NCBI GenBank assembly: GCA_902609855.1
Contig: CACLTL010000002.1
Span: 109,263 to 173,262, forward strand
Length of the DNA stretch: 64,000 bases
DNA from: an uncultured Pelagibacteraceae bacterium
Lineage (GTDB): Bacteria; Pseudomonadota; Alphaproteobacteria; Pelagibacterales; Pelagibacteraceae
Reading direction: 5' to 3'
The notes below the pieces were generated by a model. It did not search any database. It had not been told where the DNA came from and saw only the letters and a program-made list of their open reading frames with translations. Each line of letters opens with the position of its first letter. Position 1 is the first letter of the stretch. Of the stretch, positions 20,434-29,531 are shown in pieces. The position numbers and the translations under genes are program-made.

Positions 20434-21228
20434 ATGTACACCCACAATTTAGACCCTATTTTATTAGATTTTGGGTTCATTGTCATTAGATGGTATTCTC
20501 TTGCTTATATTTTCGGAATTTTAATCGGTTGGTGGTTTGGCAAAAAAATTGTTAGTCATATTTTAAGTCATTCAAATCTTAAATTTAAATTAGGTGATTT
20601 TGACGACTTAATTACTTATTTAATTATTTCTATTATCATAGGTGGTAGACTTGGTTATGTAATTTTTTATAACTTTGAATATTATTTTTTAAATCCAATA
20701 GATATTTTTAAAGTATGGGAAGGTGGAATGTCCTTTCATGGGGCGCTGATAGGAATAATAATTGGAACATATATATTTTCATTTAAGAAAAAAACACCAA
20801 CATTTTTTATGTTAGATATTATAGCTTGTGTTTCACCTATTGGAATTTTTTTTGGTCGTATAGCTAATTTTATCAATAGTGAGCTAATTGGTAAAGTAAC
20901 GAATGTTTCTTGGAGTGTAATTTTTCCGTTGGTAGATATGAATCCTAGGCACCCTTCTCAATTATATGAGGCATTACTGGAAGGGATAATTTTGTTTTTA
21001 ATATTAAATAAATTAGTTTTTAAAAATAAATATAAAATTGGAACATGTTCTTACTTTTTTTTAATTTTGTACGGTGTTTTTAGAATCATATCTGAAGTTT
21101 TTAGAGAGCCAGATAAACAAATAGGTTATTTATTTAATTTGTATAGTATGGGAACGGTATTAAGTTTTATCATGATTTTAAGTGGCTTAATAATAATGTT
21201 TATTCTTCGAAAAAAAAATGAAATCTAA
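20434..21228 (+). CDS. lgt: Prolipoprotein diacylglyceryl transferase
   Basis: The inner-membrane enzyme that attaches diacylglycerol to the lipobox cysteine of prolipoproteins. 264 residues with about seven hydrophobic segments. The Lgt signature is present as GRIANFINSELIGKVT near residue 145, with the earlier YIFGILIGWWFGKK, GRLGYVIFYN and WEGGMSFHGALIG segments and the later RHPSQLYEALLEG. First gene of a lgt-midA-pgeF chain; it overlaps the next gene by 11 bases. Confidence 0.97.
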   Translation: MYTHNLDPILLDFGFIVIRWYSLAYIFGILIGWWFGKKIVSHILSHSNLKFKLGDFDDLITYLIISIIIGGRLGYVIFYNFEYYFLNPIDIFKVWEGGMSFHGALIGIIIGTYIFSFKKKTPTFFMLDIIACVSPIGIFFGRIANFINSELIGKVTNVSWSVIFPLVDMNPRHPSQLYEALLEGIILFLILNKLVFKNKYKIGTCSYFFLILYGVFRIISEVFREPDKQIGYLFNLYSMGTVLSFIMILSGLIIMFILRKKNEI

Positions 21229-22282
21229 TTTAAAGTTTTTCAAAAAATCTAAAATTATGCCGGTTGATAAATTTTTTTACAATGTTTTATATGATAAGAA
21301 ATTTGGATACTATGCTTCTAGATTACCGTTTGGAAAAAAAGGTGACTTTATAACTTCTCCAAGACTTTCGCCTTTATTTTGTGAAATGATTGCTATTTGG
21401 ATTATTTCTTCCTGGGAATTATTCGGTAAGCCAAAAAATTTTAACATTATTGAATTAGGTCCTGGGGATGGAAGCTTAACAAAAGTTCTTTTAAGATGTT
21501 TTAAAAATTTTCCAGAATTTAATTCAATTAAAAAAGTTTTTTTATATGAGGAGAGTAGTTATCTAAAAAATATACAGAAAAAAAATATTTCAAATAAAGA
21601 CGTGCATTGGATAAATAATTTTAAATTAATAAAAAAGGGACCGGTAATTTTTTTTGGTAATGAATTTTTTGATGCGATACCGATTAAACAATTTAAAAAG
21701 ATAAAAAATCATATATTTGAAAAAAACTATAAACTTGATAAAAATTATTATATCAGAGAAATATTTAAGAAAACTACAGAGACAAACATCAAAGCTATTG
21801 AGTCCTATAAATCATTAAAAAAGTTAAATTTTATTGAATTTCCTAAATTAGGTCTCATGGAATTAAAAAAAATAATTAAAAAAATTTCTGAATTAACAGG
21901 ATGCATTTTATTGATAGATTACGGTTATTTAAGACCAAATAATCAAAATACCTTACAATCAGTAATGAAACACAAAAAAAATGAATTATTAAAAAATTTG
22001 GGCAAAGCTGATGTTACTGCTCATGTAAATTTTAATCTGCTCAGTGAATATTTTTTAAAAAACGATTTAAAAGTTAAAGGTGTAATTACCCAAAAACAAT
22101 TTTTAGAAAATATGGGTATTTTACAAAGAGCAAAAATAGTTGCAAAAAAAATGAGATTTTCTGAACAATCAGATCTTTATTTAAGAATAAAAAGACTGTT
22201 AAGTCCCAATTCTATGGGGAATTTATTTAAAGTGATTTTAGCATATCAATTTAATAAAGATAATTTTATTGGATTTGAATAA
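21218..22282 (+). CDS. Class I SAM-dependent methyltransferase, MidA/NDUFAF7 family
   Basis: A 354-residue homologue of the mitochondrial complex I assembly methyltransferase NDUFAF7 (MidA), which methylates an arginine of the 49-kDa subunit. Visible: MPVDKFFYNVLYDKKFGYYA near the start, the SAM motif IIELGPGDGSLTKVLLR at about 79-95, FFGNEFFDAIPIKQF, and LLIDYGYLRPNN. The family is frequent in alphaproteobacteria, often next to lgt and pgeF as here. Acting on NuoD is inferred from the eukaryotic homologue. Confidence 0.88.
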   Translation: MKSNLKFFKKSKIMPVDKFFYNVLYDKKFGYYASRLPFGKKGDFITSPRLSPLFCEMIAIWIISSWELFGKPKNFNIIELGPGDGSLTKVLLRCFKNFPEFNSIKKVFLYEESSYLKNIQKKNISNKDVHWINNFKLIKKGPVIFFGNEFFDAIPIKQFKKIKNHIFEKNYKLDKNYYIREIFKKTTETNIKAIESYKSLKKLNFIEFPKLGLMELKKIIKKISELTGCILLIDYGYLRPNNQNTLQSVMKHKKNELLKNLGKADVTAHVNFNLLSEYFLKNDLKVKGVITQKQFLENMGILQRAKIVAKKMRFSEQSDLYLRIKRLLSPNSMGNLFKVILAYQFNKDNFIGFE

Positions 22283-23034
22283 TGTTTTACTCAAAAAATC
22301 TTAAAAAATTCATGAATATAAAACATTGTTTTTTTTCAAAAAAAAATGGGTTTTCAAAGGGTATTTATAAAAGTTTAAACTGTGGAAGAGGGTCAAAAGA
22401 TAATAAAAAAAATATTAATAAAAACTTAAATTTTGTAGCAAGAAAAATGGACGTAAAAACTAATGATTTAATATTAATGTATCAAACTCATAGTAATAAA
22501 GTAGTCGAGATAAAAAAAAATAATTATAGGAAAAAAATTAAAGCTGACGCAATTATAACCAAGATGAGAGGCATTGCTCTAGGTGTTGTTACTGCTGACT
22601 GCGTTCCAATAATTTTGTATGATGCAAACAATGGTATTGTTGGATGTATCCATGCAGGATGGAAAGGTGCATATTCAGGTATAATTTATAATACAATAAC
22701 AAAAATTAAAAAACTAAATTCAAATAATTTGATTTATGCATGCGTTGGTCCTTGTATAGGTGTTAAAAGTTATGAGGTAGACACAGTCTTTTATAAAAAA
22801 TTTATTAATAAGTCCAAAAATAATAGAAAATATTTCTCTAAAATAAATGACGTCAAGAAACTGTTTAATTTGAGAAGGTTTGTTACTGATAAACTTCTAA
22901 TGCATAGGGTAAAAATAGATCAGGTTAATAGAGATACATTTGCACAAAAAAGCAATTTTTTTAGTTACAGAAGATCAAGAAAATTAGAAGAAAAAGATTA
23001 TGGTAGATGTATATCTACAATTTGCATGACTTAA
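22282..23034 (+). CDS. pgeF: Peptidoglycan editing factor PgeF (laccase-domain family)
   Basis: A 250-residue YfiH/PgeF protein. The zinc site and core are readable: YQTHSNKVVEI, TADCVPIILYD and CIHAGWKGAYSGI, then ACVGPCIGVKSYEV. In E. coli PgeF removes wrong amino acids from peptidoglycan precursors; the family was earlier called multicopper laccase-like. The start shares one base with the midA stop. It ends 52 bases before prs. Confidence 0.93.
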   Translation: MFYSKNLKKFMNIKHCFFSKKNGFSKGIYKSLNCGRGSKDNKKNINKNLNFVARKMDVKTNDLILMYQTHSNKVVEIKKNNYRKKIKADAIITKMRGIALGVVTADCVPIILYDANNGIVGCIHAGWKGAYSGIIYNTITKIKKLNSNNLIYACVGPCIGVKSYEVDTVFYKKFINKSKNNRKYFSKINDVKKLFNLRRFVTDKLLMHRVKIDQVNRDTFAQKSNFFSYRRSRKLEEKDYGRCISTICMT

Positions 23035-23046
23035 ATTTTTATTAAT

Positions 23047-23074
23047 TTGAAAAGATTAAGAAATAGGGTATAAA
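23047..23074 (+). promoter_or_regulatory. Predicted sigma70 promoter of prs
   Basis: TTGAAA at 23047-23052 and TATAAA at 23069-23074, 16 bases apart, in the 52-base gap before prs. The predicted start site falls about 5-6 bases before the ATG at 23087, so the transcript would have almost no leader; no Shine-Dalgarno motif is visible. Confidence 0.55.
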
Positions 23075-23086
23075 TAGTTACATTTC

Positions 23087-24019
23087 ATGAAAATTTTATC
23101 TGGAACAAGCAATTTAAAATTAAGTAAAAATATTGCTAAAAACCTAAAATTAAAATTAATCAACACCAATATAAGAAGATTTGCTGATGGTGAGATTTAT
23201 ATAGAAATAAATGAAAATATAAGAGGTAATAGTGTATTTGTAATTCAATCTACTTCTAATCCAGCGAATGATAATTTAATGGAATTACTTCTAATAATTG
23301 ATGCTTTAAAAAGGTCTTCTGCAAAAACAATTACAGCTGTAATTCCATATTTTGGCTACGCAAGACAAGATAGAAAAGTTGCTCCAAGAACATCAATTTC
23401 CGCAAAAGTTGTTGCTAATTTATTAACGAATGCTGGGGCAAACAGAATTGTAACTGTTGATCTTCACGCTGGGCAAATTCAAGGTTTTTTTGACATGCCA
23501 GTAGATAACTTGTTTACCACTCCATTGTTTTCAAAGTTTATTAAAAGAAAAATTACTTCAAAGAATTTAGTTTGTGTTTCTCCAGATATGGGTGGTGTTG
23601 CTAGAACTAGGGCATTAGCAACAAGATTAAAAGCGGATTTAGCTATAATTGACAAGAGAAGGCCCGCGCCTGGTAAATCACAAGTAATGAATATTATTGG
23701 AGATGTAAAAAATAAATCATGTATAATCGTAGATGATATAATTGATAGCGGAGGAACAATAGTAAATGCAGTAGATGCGTTAAAAAAACAAGGAGCCAAA
23801 GAAGTTTTTGTGTTTATAACTCATGCAGTTTTAAGTGGAGAGGCAGCAAGAAAAATTAAAAATTCAAAAATTAAGAAATTAATTATCACAGACACAATTG
23901 ACAACTCAAGTAAGATAAAAAATAACAATAAAATTGAGGTCTTATCCATCTCATCCTTGATGTCAGAAGCTATAAAAAGAATAGCTAATTCTAACTCCGT
24001 GTCAGATTTATTTAATTAA
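23087..24019 (+). CDS. prs: Ribose-phosphate pyrophosphokinase
   Basis: Makes PRPP from ribose 5-phosphate and ATP for nucleotide, histidine and tryptophan synthesis. 310 residues, class I. Visible are the flexible loop YFGYARQDRK near 90-100, VDLHAGQIQGFFDMPVDNL near 125, the PRPP-binding VDDIIDSGGTIV near 215, and the N-terminal SGTSNLKLSKNIA. The ATG matches the family start exactly. It has its own predicted promoter and a hairpin with a T run after its stop. Confidence 0.97.
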   Translation: MKILSGTSNLKLSKNIAKNLKLKLINTNIRRFADGEIYIEINENIRGNSVFVIQSTSNPANDNLMELLLIIDALKRSSAKTITAVIPYFGYARQDRKVAPRTSISAKVVANLLTNAGANRIVTVDLHAGQIQGFFDMPVDNLFTTPLFSKFIKRKITSKNLVCVSPDMGGVARTRALATRLKADLAIIDKRRPAPGKSQVMNIIGDVKNKSCIIVDDIIDSGGTIVNAVDALKKQGAKEVFVFITHAVLSGEAARKIKNSKIKKLIITDTIDNSSKIKNNNKIEVLSISSLMSEAIKRIANSNSVSDLFN

Positions 24020-24040
24020 TACTTGTTTTGGTATTAATCT

Positions 24041-24060
24041 TGGGTTATATACCCATTTTT
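24041..24060 (+). terminator. Possible weak terminator after prs, overlapping rplY -10 region
   Basis: TGGGT-TATAT-ACCCA at 24041-24055 is a perfect 5-base inverted repeat with a 5-base loop, followed by five T. It lies 22 bases after the prs stop and 9 bases before rplY. The same bases contain TTATAT, which with TTGTTT at 24023-24028 could be an rplY promoter, so terminator, promoter or operator cannot be separated by eye. Confidence 0.35.
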
Positions 24061-24068
24061 ATAAAATT

Positions 24069-24821
24069 ATGAGTGATTTAAAGGCAATTAAAAGAGAGAA
24101 AACATCTTCAGGATCAAATAATAAATTAAGATCTGAAGGCTCTATACCCGCGATATTGTATGGCGGTAAAGACGCTAATCAAAACATTTCTGTTCAAAAA
24201 AAAGAATTAAAAAACCTAGTAAACTCAGATACGTTTCTATCAAAAGTTTTAGAGATAGATATTGATGGAAAAAAAGAGAAAGTAATTCCAAGAGACGTTG
24301 CTTTTCATGTTGTATCTGAGGAACCTATTCATATTGATTTTATGAGAATAGTTACAGGAAAAAAAATTATTCTAGAAATACCTGTTAAGTTTATTAACCA
24401 TCCTGACTCACCTGGATTAAAAAGAGGAGGAGTGCTTAATATAGTAAGAAGAAAAGTTGAATTAAAATGCCCAGCAGAAAATATACCTAATGAAATAACT
24501 GTAGATTTGGCAGGAACAGACATTGGTACAAGTATTAAAATTTCATCTGTCAAATTAGAAAAAGATGTTGTGCCAACTATTACAGATCGTGATTTCGTTA
24601 TTGCAACTGTTGCTTCACCAACAGTAATGAAAGAGCCTGAAAAACCAGCAGAAGGAGAAACTGCTACTGAAGGAGCAGAAGGAGAGACTCCTGTAGAAGG
24701 TGCTGAGGCGGCTACGAAAGATACCGGAGATACAAAAAAAGATGATAAAGGAAAAGAAGGTGCTGATAAAAAGCCTGACGAAAAAAAACCTCCTGAAAAA
24801 AAACCAGCTGAAAAGAAATAA
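24069..24821 (+). CDS. rplY: 50S ribosomal protein bL25 (CTC type)
   Basis: The 5S-rRNA-binding ribosomal protein of the longer Ctc/TL5 type, 250 residues. The L25 domain starts LKAIKREKTSSGSNNKLRSEGSIPAILYG and is followed by the TL5-type beta domain (VKFINHPDSPGLKRGGVLNI). From about residue 190 the protein is a low-complexity Glu/Pro/Lys/Ala tail of some 60 residues ending in repeated EKKP units. The rplY-pth-ychF order is widespread. The pth start follows after 5 bases. Confidence 0.93.
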   Translation: MSDLKAIKREKTSSGSNNKLRSEGSIPAILYGGKDANQNISVQKKELKNLVNSDTFLSKVLEIDIDGKKEKVIPRDVAFHVVSEEPIHIDFMRIVTGKKIILEIPVKFINHPDSPGLKRGGVLNIVRRKVELKCPAENIPNEITVDLAGTDIGTSIKISSVKLEKDVVPTITDRDFVIATVASPTVMKEPEKPAEGETATEGAEGETPVEGAEAATKDTGDTKKDDKGKEGADKKPDEKKPPEKKPAEKK

Positions 24822-24826
24822 TTAAT

Positions 24827-25399
24827 ATGCTTTTACTTGTCGGATTAGGAAATCCTGGATCCAACTATGAAAATACCAGACACAACATTGGTTTTAAAAT
24901 AATTGATGCTATTAACGCTCAATTTAATCTTTCTAAACAAAAACCTAAGTTCAAAGGTTTGTTAACAACTGGAAACATAGATGAAAAAAAAATATATGCA
25001 ATTAAGCCACTAACTTTTATGAATAATTCTGGTACCGCTATTAAAGAATTAATTGATTATTTTAAGATTGATGCAAAAGATGTGTTTGTATTTCATGATG
25101 ATATGGATATTGACTTTGGAAAAATAAAAGCAAAATTTGGTGGGAGCAGTGCAGGCCATAACGGCATTGAGTCAATTGATAAATTTATAGGTAAAGAATA
25201 TTCAAGGGTGCGCATAGGTATAGGACATCCAAAAGAAAAGAAAAAAGTAAATAATCACGTTTTAGAGGATTTTAAAGAGGACGAAGAAGAAAAAATAAAT
25301 GAGATTGCAGATAATATTGTAAAACAATTGCCTACCTTAATTGAGAAAAAAATCGACCTATTTTCGAGTAAAGTTAATCAAGACCTGAATGGGATTTAA
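24827..25399 (+). CDS. pth: Peptidyl-tRNA hydrolase
   Basis: Releases peptides from tRNAs that drop off ribosomes. 190 residues. The family motifs are complete: LLVGLGNPGSNYENTRHNIGF with the catalytic His near 20, KPLTFMNNSG near 63-72, FHDDMDIDFGKIK with the key Asp, and GGSSAGHNGIESI near 105-117. It overlaps ychF by 11 bases. Confidence 0.97.
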   Translation: MLLLVGLGNPGSNYENTRHNIGFKIIDAINAQFNLSKQKPKFKGLLTTGNIDEKKIYAIKPLTFMNNSGTAIKELIDYFKIDAKDVFVFHDDMDIDFGKIKAKFGGSSAGHNGIESIDKFIGKEYSRVRIGIGHPKEKKKVNNHVLEDFKEDEEEKINEIADNIVKQLPTLIEKKIDLFSSKVNQDLNGI

Positions 25400-26459
25400 A
25401 TGTGGAATAGTTGGGCTTCCAAATGTTGGAAAGTCCACTTTATTCAATGCGCTTACAGCATCAAAGAATGCAGAAGCTGCTAATTTTCCTTTCTGCACTA
25501 TCGATCCAAATATTGGAATAGTTGATGTAATTGATACAAGGTTAGACAAATTAACTGAATTGTCAAAATCAAAAAAAAAAATTTACACTAATATTACTTT
25601 TGTTGATATTGCTGGATTAGTCAAAGGTGCATCTAAAGGTGAAGGTTTAGGCAATAAATTTCTTTCTCATATAAGGGAAGTAGATGCAATCATTCATTTA
25701 GTGAGATGTTTTGAGTCAGACAAGATTACTCATGTGAACTCAAAAATTAACCCTGTTGAAGACCTAGAAACTATCAAAACAGAAATAATATTGTCAGATA
25801 TAGATATTATTCAAAAAAAACTTGAAAAAGGAAAAAAGAAACTACTTGAAGAAAAACAAATTAAAATTCTAGAGGAAAAACTAGAGCAATTAAACAAAGG
25901 TAAAGAAATTAGTGTAAAAGATGGGGATGAAAAGAAGTTTTTATCTACCTTAGGTCTGTTAAGTATTAAACCAAAAATAATTGTTTGTAACGTTGATGAA
26001 GAAAGCCTGGCAAAAGGAAATTCTTTTACAAATGAGGTAAAAAAAAAATATTCAAGTGAAAAAGTTGTAACTATTTGTGCTGATATTGAAGATCAAATTA
26101 TGGGTCTAGATAATAATGAAAGAGAGACCTTTATGAGAGAAATTGGCTTAAATAAAACAGGTCTAAATCAATTAATTAAAGAAGGCTATGAACTTTTGAA
26201 CCTTGATACTTTTTTTACCTCTGGTCCTGAAGAGAGCCGGGCTTGGACTGTTGAAAAAAATACTTTAGCTCCTAAAGCTGCAAGTGTTATACATACTGAT
26301 TTTGAAAAAAACTTCATTAGAGCTGAAGCTGTTACATGTGAGGATTTTATTAAGTTTGGCAGCGCAGAGAAATGTAAAGAAAACGGAAAACTTAGAATTG
26401 AAGGTAAAGATTATATTGTTAAAGATGGCGACGTCTTATACTTCCGTGTCAATCCGTGA
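25389..26459 (+). CDS. ychF: Redox-regulated ATPase YchF (OLA1 family)
   Basis: An Obg-family ATPase of 356 residues that binds ribosomes and responds to oxidative stress in model bacteria. Walker A GLPNVGKSTLFNAL near residue 8, NFPFCTID switch region, DIAGLVKGASKGEGLGN, and the NVDEE motif that replaces the classic GTP-specific NKxD, typical of the ATP-preferring YchF group. The C-terminal TGS domain ends [11 protein letters not shown]. Its last 24 bases overlap the convergent petC gene. Confidence 0.96.
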   Translation: MGFKCGIVGLPNVGKSTLFNALTASKNAEAANFPFCTIDPNIGIVDVIDTRLDKLTELSKSKKKIYTNITFVDIAGLVKGASKGEGLGNKFLSHIREVDAIIHLVRCFESDKITHVNSKINPVEDLETIKTEIILSDIDIIQKKLEKGKKKLLEEKQIKILEEKLEQLNKGKEISVKDGDEKKFLSTLGLLSIKPKIIVCNVDEESLAKGNSFTNEVKKKYSSEKVVTICADIEDQIMGLDNNERETFMREIGLNKTGLNQLIKEGYELLNLDTFFTSGPEESRAWTVEKNTLAPKAASVIHTDFEKNFIRAEAVTCEDFIKFGSAEKCKENGKLRIEGKDYIVKDGDVLYFRVNP

Positions 26460-27218
26460 CCATATTTTTTTCATACTTAAATAAACTAAGGTTGTTAAAA
26501 GAATTAAATAAATAATTACTTTAACACCTGTTCTGTGTCTTTCTTCTAATTCAGGTTCGGCAGCCCATGCTAAAAAAGTTGTTACATCTTTAGCCATTTG
26601 ATCAACAGTAGAATCTGTGCCATCTGCATATTCAACTAGGCCATCCATTAAATTATTTGGCATTTTAATCTTATTGCCGGCCATATATTTATTATAATAA
26701 ACACCATCATCAAGGGTCACACCTGGAGGAGGGTCTTCATAACCGACTAGAACTGAATAAATGTAATTGGCTCCTCCTTTTCTTGCTTTAACTAAAACTG
26801 ACATATCAGGCGGGTATGCCCCACCATTAGCAGCTGTTGCTGCCTGAGTATTAGGGTATGGGCTTTTAAATTTATCTGAAGGTTTTCCTGGTCGAGTAAA
26901 CATTTCCCCTTGTGAGTCTGGACCATCCTCTATTTCGAAACTAGCAGCAATAGCTTTTACTTCTTGTTCTGAAAACTCGGGTCCGCCAGGTTCTCCTAGA
27001 TTTCTATAGCTAAGATATTGCATTGAGTGGCAAGAAGCACAGACTTCTTTATATACTTGAAAACCTCTTTGAAGTGATGCTCTATCAAAAGTTCCTGTTA
27101 AACCTTTAAAACTCCAATCCACTTTAATTGGATCAACCATTTCAGCGCTATGTAGTGGTCTAAGTGAGATAAGTAATAAAAAAGATATAACGAGTAGTTT
27201 TATATTAAACTTTATCAT
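26436..27218 (-). CDS. petC: Cytochrome c1 of the bc1 complex
   Basis: The heme c subunit that passes electrons from the Rieske centre to cytochrome c. 260 residues: signal peptide 1-25 (cleaved near LHSAEM), heme motif CASCH at 60-64, axial-Met region KMPNNLMDG and a C-terminal membrane anchor (about 232-250). Last gene of petA-petB-petC; it overlaps petB by 14 bases. The 3' end overlaps convergent ychF by 24 bases, leaving no room for a terminator. Confidence 0.97.
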   Translation of the reverse strand: MIKFNIKLLVISFLLLISLRPLHSAEMVDPIKVDWSFKGLTGTFDRASLQRGFQVYKEVCASCHSMQYLSYRNLGEPGGPEFSEQEVKAIAASFEIEDGPDSQGEMFTRPGKPSDKFKSPYPNTQAATAANGGAYPPDMSVLVKARKGGANYIYSVLVGYEDPPPGVTLDDGVYYNKYMAGNKIKMPNNLMDGLVEYADGTDSTVDQMAKDVTTFLAWAAEPELEERHRTGVKVIIYLILLTTLVYLSMKKIWSRIDTEV

Positions 27219-28464
27219 TAACCTTCCTAGCTAAAGATGGTTCTGCTCCTCCAGTTAATACTGGATCGGAGATGCTCAAAGGAACCGGATCTGTTTTCTC
27301 TAATAATCCGACTACTGGCATTACAATAATAAAATGGGCAAAATAGTAAATAGTTCCCGCCCTAGCTAATACTAAGTAAATTCCTTCAGCTGGCATCGCA
27401 CCTACATAACCAAGCATTAAAACGTCTAAAACAAATATCCAATAAAATTGTCTGTATATTGGTCTAAATACTGCTGATCTAACTTTAGAAGTATCCAGCC
27501 ACGGTAAAACAAACAGAATAAAGATTGCTCCAAACATCAAAATCACTCCACCTAATTTATCTGGAACAGATCTTAAGATTGCATAGAAAGGTAATAAATA
27601 CCACTCTGGCACAATATGTGCTGGTGTTACTAACGGATTAGCTGGAATATAATTATCAGAATGACCTAAAACATTAGGAGTGAAGAATACAAATCCAGCA
27701 AATACAATCATAAATACTAAAAGCGCAAAAGCATCTTTAATTGTAATATAAGGATGGAATGGCACTGTATCTTTAGACGGTTTCTTTATATCAATTCCTA
27801 CAGGGTTATTATTCCCTGGAACGTGTAAAGCCCAAATATGTAAAACTACTAGTCCTAAAATCAAAAACGGTATTAAATAATGTAAGCTAAAGAATCTGTT
27901 CAGAGTTGGATTATCTACAGAATATGCTCCCCATAACCAAGTTGTTATACTATCTCCAACTAATGGTATCGCACTAAACAAGTTAGTTATTACTGTGGCA
28001 CCCCAGAAGCTCATTTGACCCCAAGGCAAAACATAACCCATGAAAGCTGCTGCCATCATTAATAGATAAATCATAAGACCAATTATCCAAATTACTTCTC
28101 TTGGTGATTTATATGATCCATAAAATAAAGATCTAAAAATATGTATGTAAACAGCTAGGAAAAACATAGATGCGCCATTGCTATGGATATATCTTATTAG
28201 CCAACCATAATTTACATCTCTCATTATGTGTTCTACACTAGCAAAAGCCAAATCTGCATGAGCAACGTAATGCATTGCTAAAACAATTCCTGTAACTATT
28301 TGAGTGATTAAACAAAAAGTTAAAATTCCTCCAAAGGTCCACCAATAATTTAAATTTTTAGGAGTTGGGTAATCCGTAAGATGTGCTCCAAGCGTGAGCA
28401 AAGGTAAACGGTCATTAAACCATTTTCCTGCTTTTGATTTTGGTACGTATTCGTGCTCACTCAT
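27205..28464 (-). CDS. petB: Cytochrome b of the bc1 complex
   Basis: The di-heme quinol-oxidising membrane subunit. 419 residues, eight transmembrane segments expected. Seen: [20 protein letters not shown], the first heme His in [29 protein letters not shown], and the Qo-site [13 protein letters not shown] (the PEWY signature) near residue 285. It is the unsplit long form, as usual in proteobacteria. 6 bases separate it from petA. Confidence 0.98.
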   Translation of the reverse strand: MSEHEYVPKSKAGKWFNDRLPLLTLGAHLTDYPTPKNLNYWWTFGGILTFCLITQIVTGIVLAMHYVAHADLAFASVEHIMRDVNYGWLIRYIHSNGASMFFLAVYIHIFRSLFYGSYKSPREVIWIIGLMIYLLMMAAAFMGYVLPWGQMSFWGATVITNLFSAIPLVGDSITTWLWGAYSVDNPTLNRFFSLHYLIPFLILGLVVLHIWALHVPGNNNPVGIDIKKPSKDTVPFHPYITIKDAFALLVFMIVFAGFVFFTPNVLGHSDNYIPANPLVTPAHIVPEWYLLPFYAILRSVPDKLGGVILMFGAIFILFVLPWLDTSKVRSAVFRPIYRQFYWIFVLDVLMLGYVGAMPAEGIYLVLARAGTIYYFAHFIIVMPVVGLLEKTDPVPLSISDPVLTGGAEPSLARKVNDKV

Positions 28465-28470
28465 AATTAT

Positions 28471-28992
28471 TTATCCAATTTTAATTGTATTGCTATCAAC
28501 AAACTCAAACTTTGGTATTTCCATATTTGTTGGAGCTGGTCCTTTTCTTATTCTGCCTGACACATCGTAATGTGAACCATGGCAAGGACAAAACCAACCA
28601 TTGAAGTCTCCTTTATCTTTTAAAGGCACACATCCAAGGTGTGTACAAACTCCTAACATTACTAACCATTCATCTTTTCCGTCTTTTACTCTATCCTCAT
28701 CTTTTTGAGGATCAGGCAAATCGTCCAATTTTACCGCCCTGGCCTCAGCTATTTCCTCTGATGTTCTTTTTTTAATAAATATTGGTTTTCCTCTCCATAA
28801 AACAGTAATTGATTTACCAGGTTCTATAGTACTAATATCAACTTCTGTAGTTGCTAAAGCTTGTTGAGCTTTATCTGGATTCATTTGGTCTATCATTGGC
28901 CAAATTACTGCTCCAACTCCTACTGCTCCAATAGTGTAACTAGCTGTAAATAAAAAATCTCTTCGATTTACTTTTTTTTCTTCTTTGCTCAT
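28471..28992 (-). CDS. petA: Rieske iron-sulfur subunit of the bc1 complex
   Basis: The 2Fe-2S subunit accepting electrons from quinol. 173 residues. A twin-arginine signal-anchor (VNRRDFLF at 8-15, then a hydrophobic stretch to about 32) is followed by the cluster motifs CTHLGC and CPCHGSHYD near 115-140. The TAT motif is typical because Rieske proteins are exported folded. First gene of the petABC operon; 89 bases separate it from the divergent trmL. Confidence 0.97.
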   Translation of the reverse strand: MSKEEKKVNRRDFLFTASYTIGAVGVGAVIWPMIDQMNPDKAQQALATTEVDISTIEPGKSITVLWRGKPIFIKKRTSEEIAEARAVKLDDLPDPQKDEDRVKDGKDEWLVMLGVCTHLGCVPLKDKGDFNGWFCPCHGSHYDVSGRIRKGPAPTNMEIPKFEFVDSNTIKIG

Positions 28993-29081
28993 TAATGAAT
29001 GTGTTTATACTGTATATATTTATTTTAACTATGTTTTTAAATACTCTAGGGTCAGAATGACACATAAATTAAGCAATAATA

Positions 29082-29531
29082 ATGCACATAGCTCTATATA
29101 AACCCGATATACCTCAAAATACTGCAGCTATAATAAGATTAGGAGCCTGCTTGAACCTTAAAATTCATATTATTGAGCCCTGTGGTTTTGATTTAAATGA
29201 TGCTAGATTTAAACGAGTCGTAATGGACTATCTAGGATTTAGTAAGATATTTAGGTACATAGATTATGATAGTTTTTTGAGTAAAAATAAAAAAAAAAGA
29301 ATAGTTCTTATGACGACTAAAGCAAAAAGGCTTTATCATAAATTTAATTTTAAAAAAAATGATATACTCTTATTCGGTAGAGAAAGTGCTGGTGTACCAA
29401 AAAGTTTACATAAAAGAATATATAATAAGGTAAAAGTACCAATGAATAAAAAAACAAGATCATTAAATGTTGCTATGAGCGTAGCTATTATTTCGGCTGA
29501 AGCATTAAGACAAAATAACTTATTAAAATAA
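29082..29531 (+). CDS. trmL: tRNA (cytidine(34)-2'-O)-methyltransferase, TrmL type
   Basis: A 149-residue SPOUT-fold methyltransferase for the wobble base of tRNA-Leu isoacceptors. The protein opens MHIALYKPDIPQNTAAIIRL; the knot motifs are LLFGRESAGVP near residue 107 and MNKKTRSLNVAMSVAI near 127. The length is the minimal TrmL length. It shares one base with the hemF start. Confidence 0.92.
   Translation: MHIALYKPDIPQNTAAIIRLGACLNLKIHIIEPCGFDLNDARFKRVVMDYLGFSKIFRYIDYDSFLSKNKKKRIVLMTTKAKRLYHKFNFKKNDILLFGRESAGVPKSLHKRIYNKVKVPMNKKTRSLNVAMSVAIISAEALRQNNLLK

Noticed and set aside
26436..26459. Frame error at the ychF/petC junction because of the 24-base overlap
   Set aside because: Both C-termini match their families in length and end motif, so the overlap is genuine and fits the other overlapping convergent pairs.
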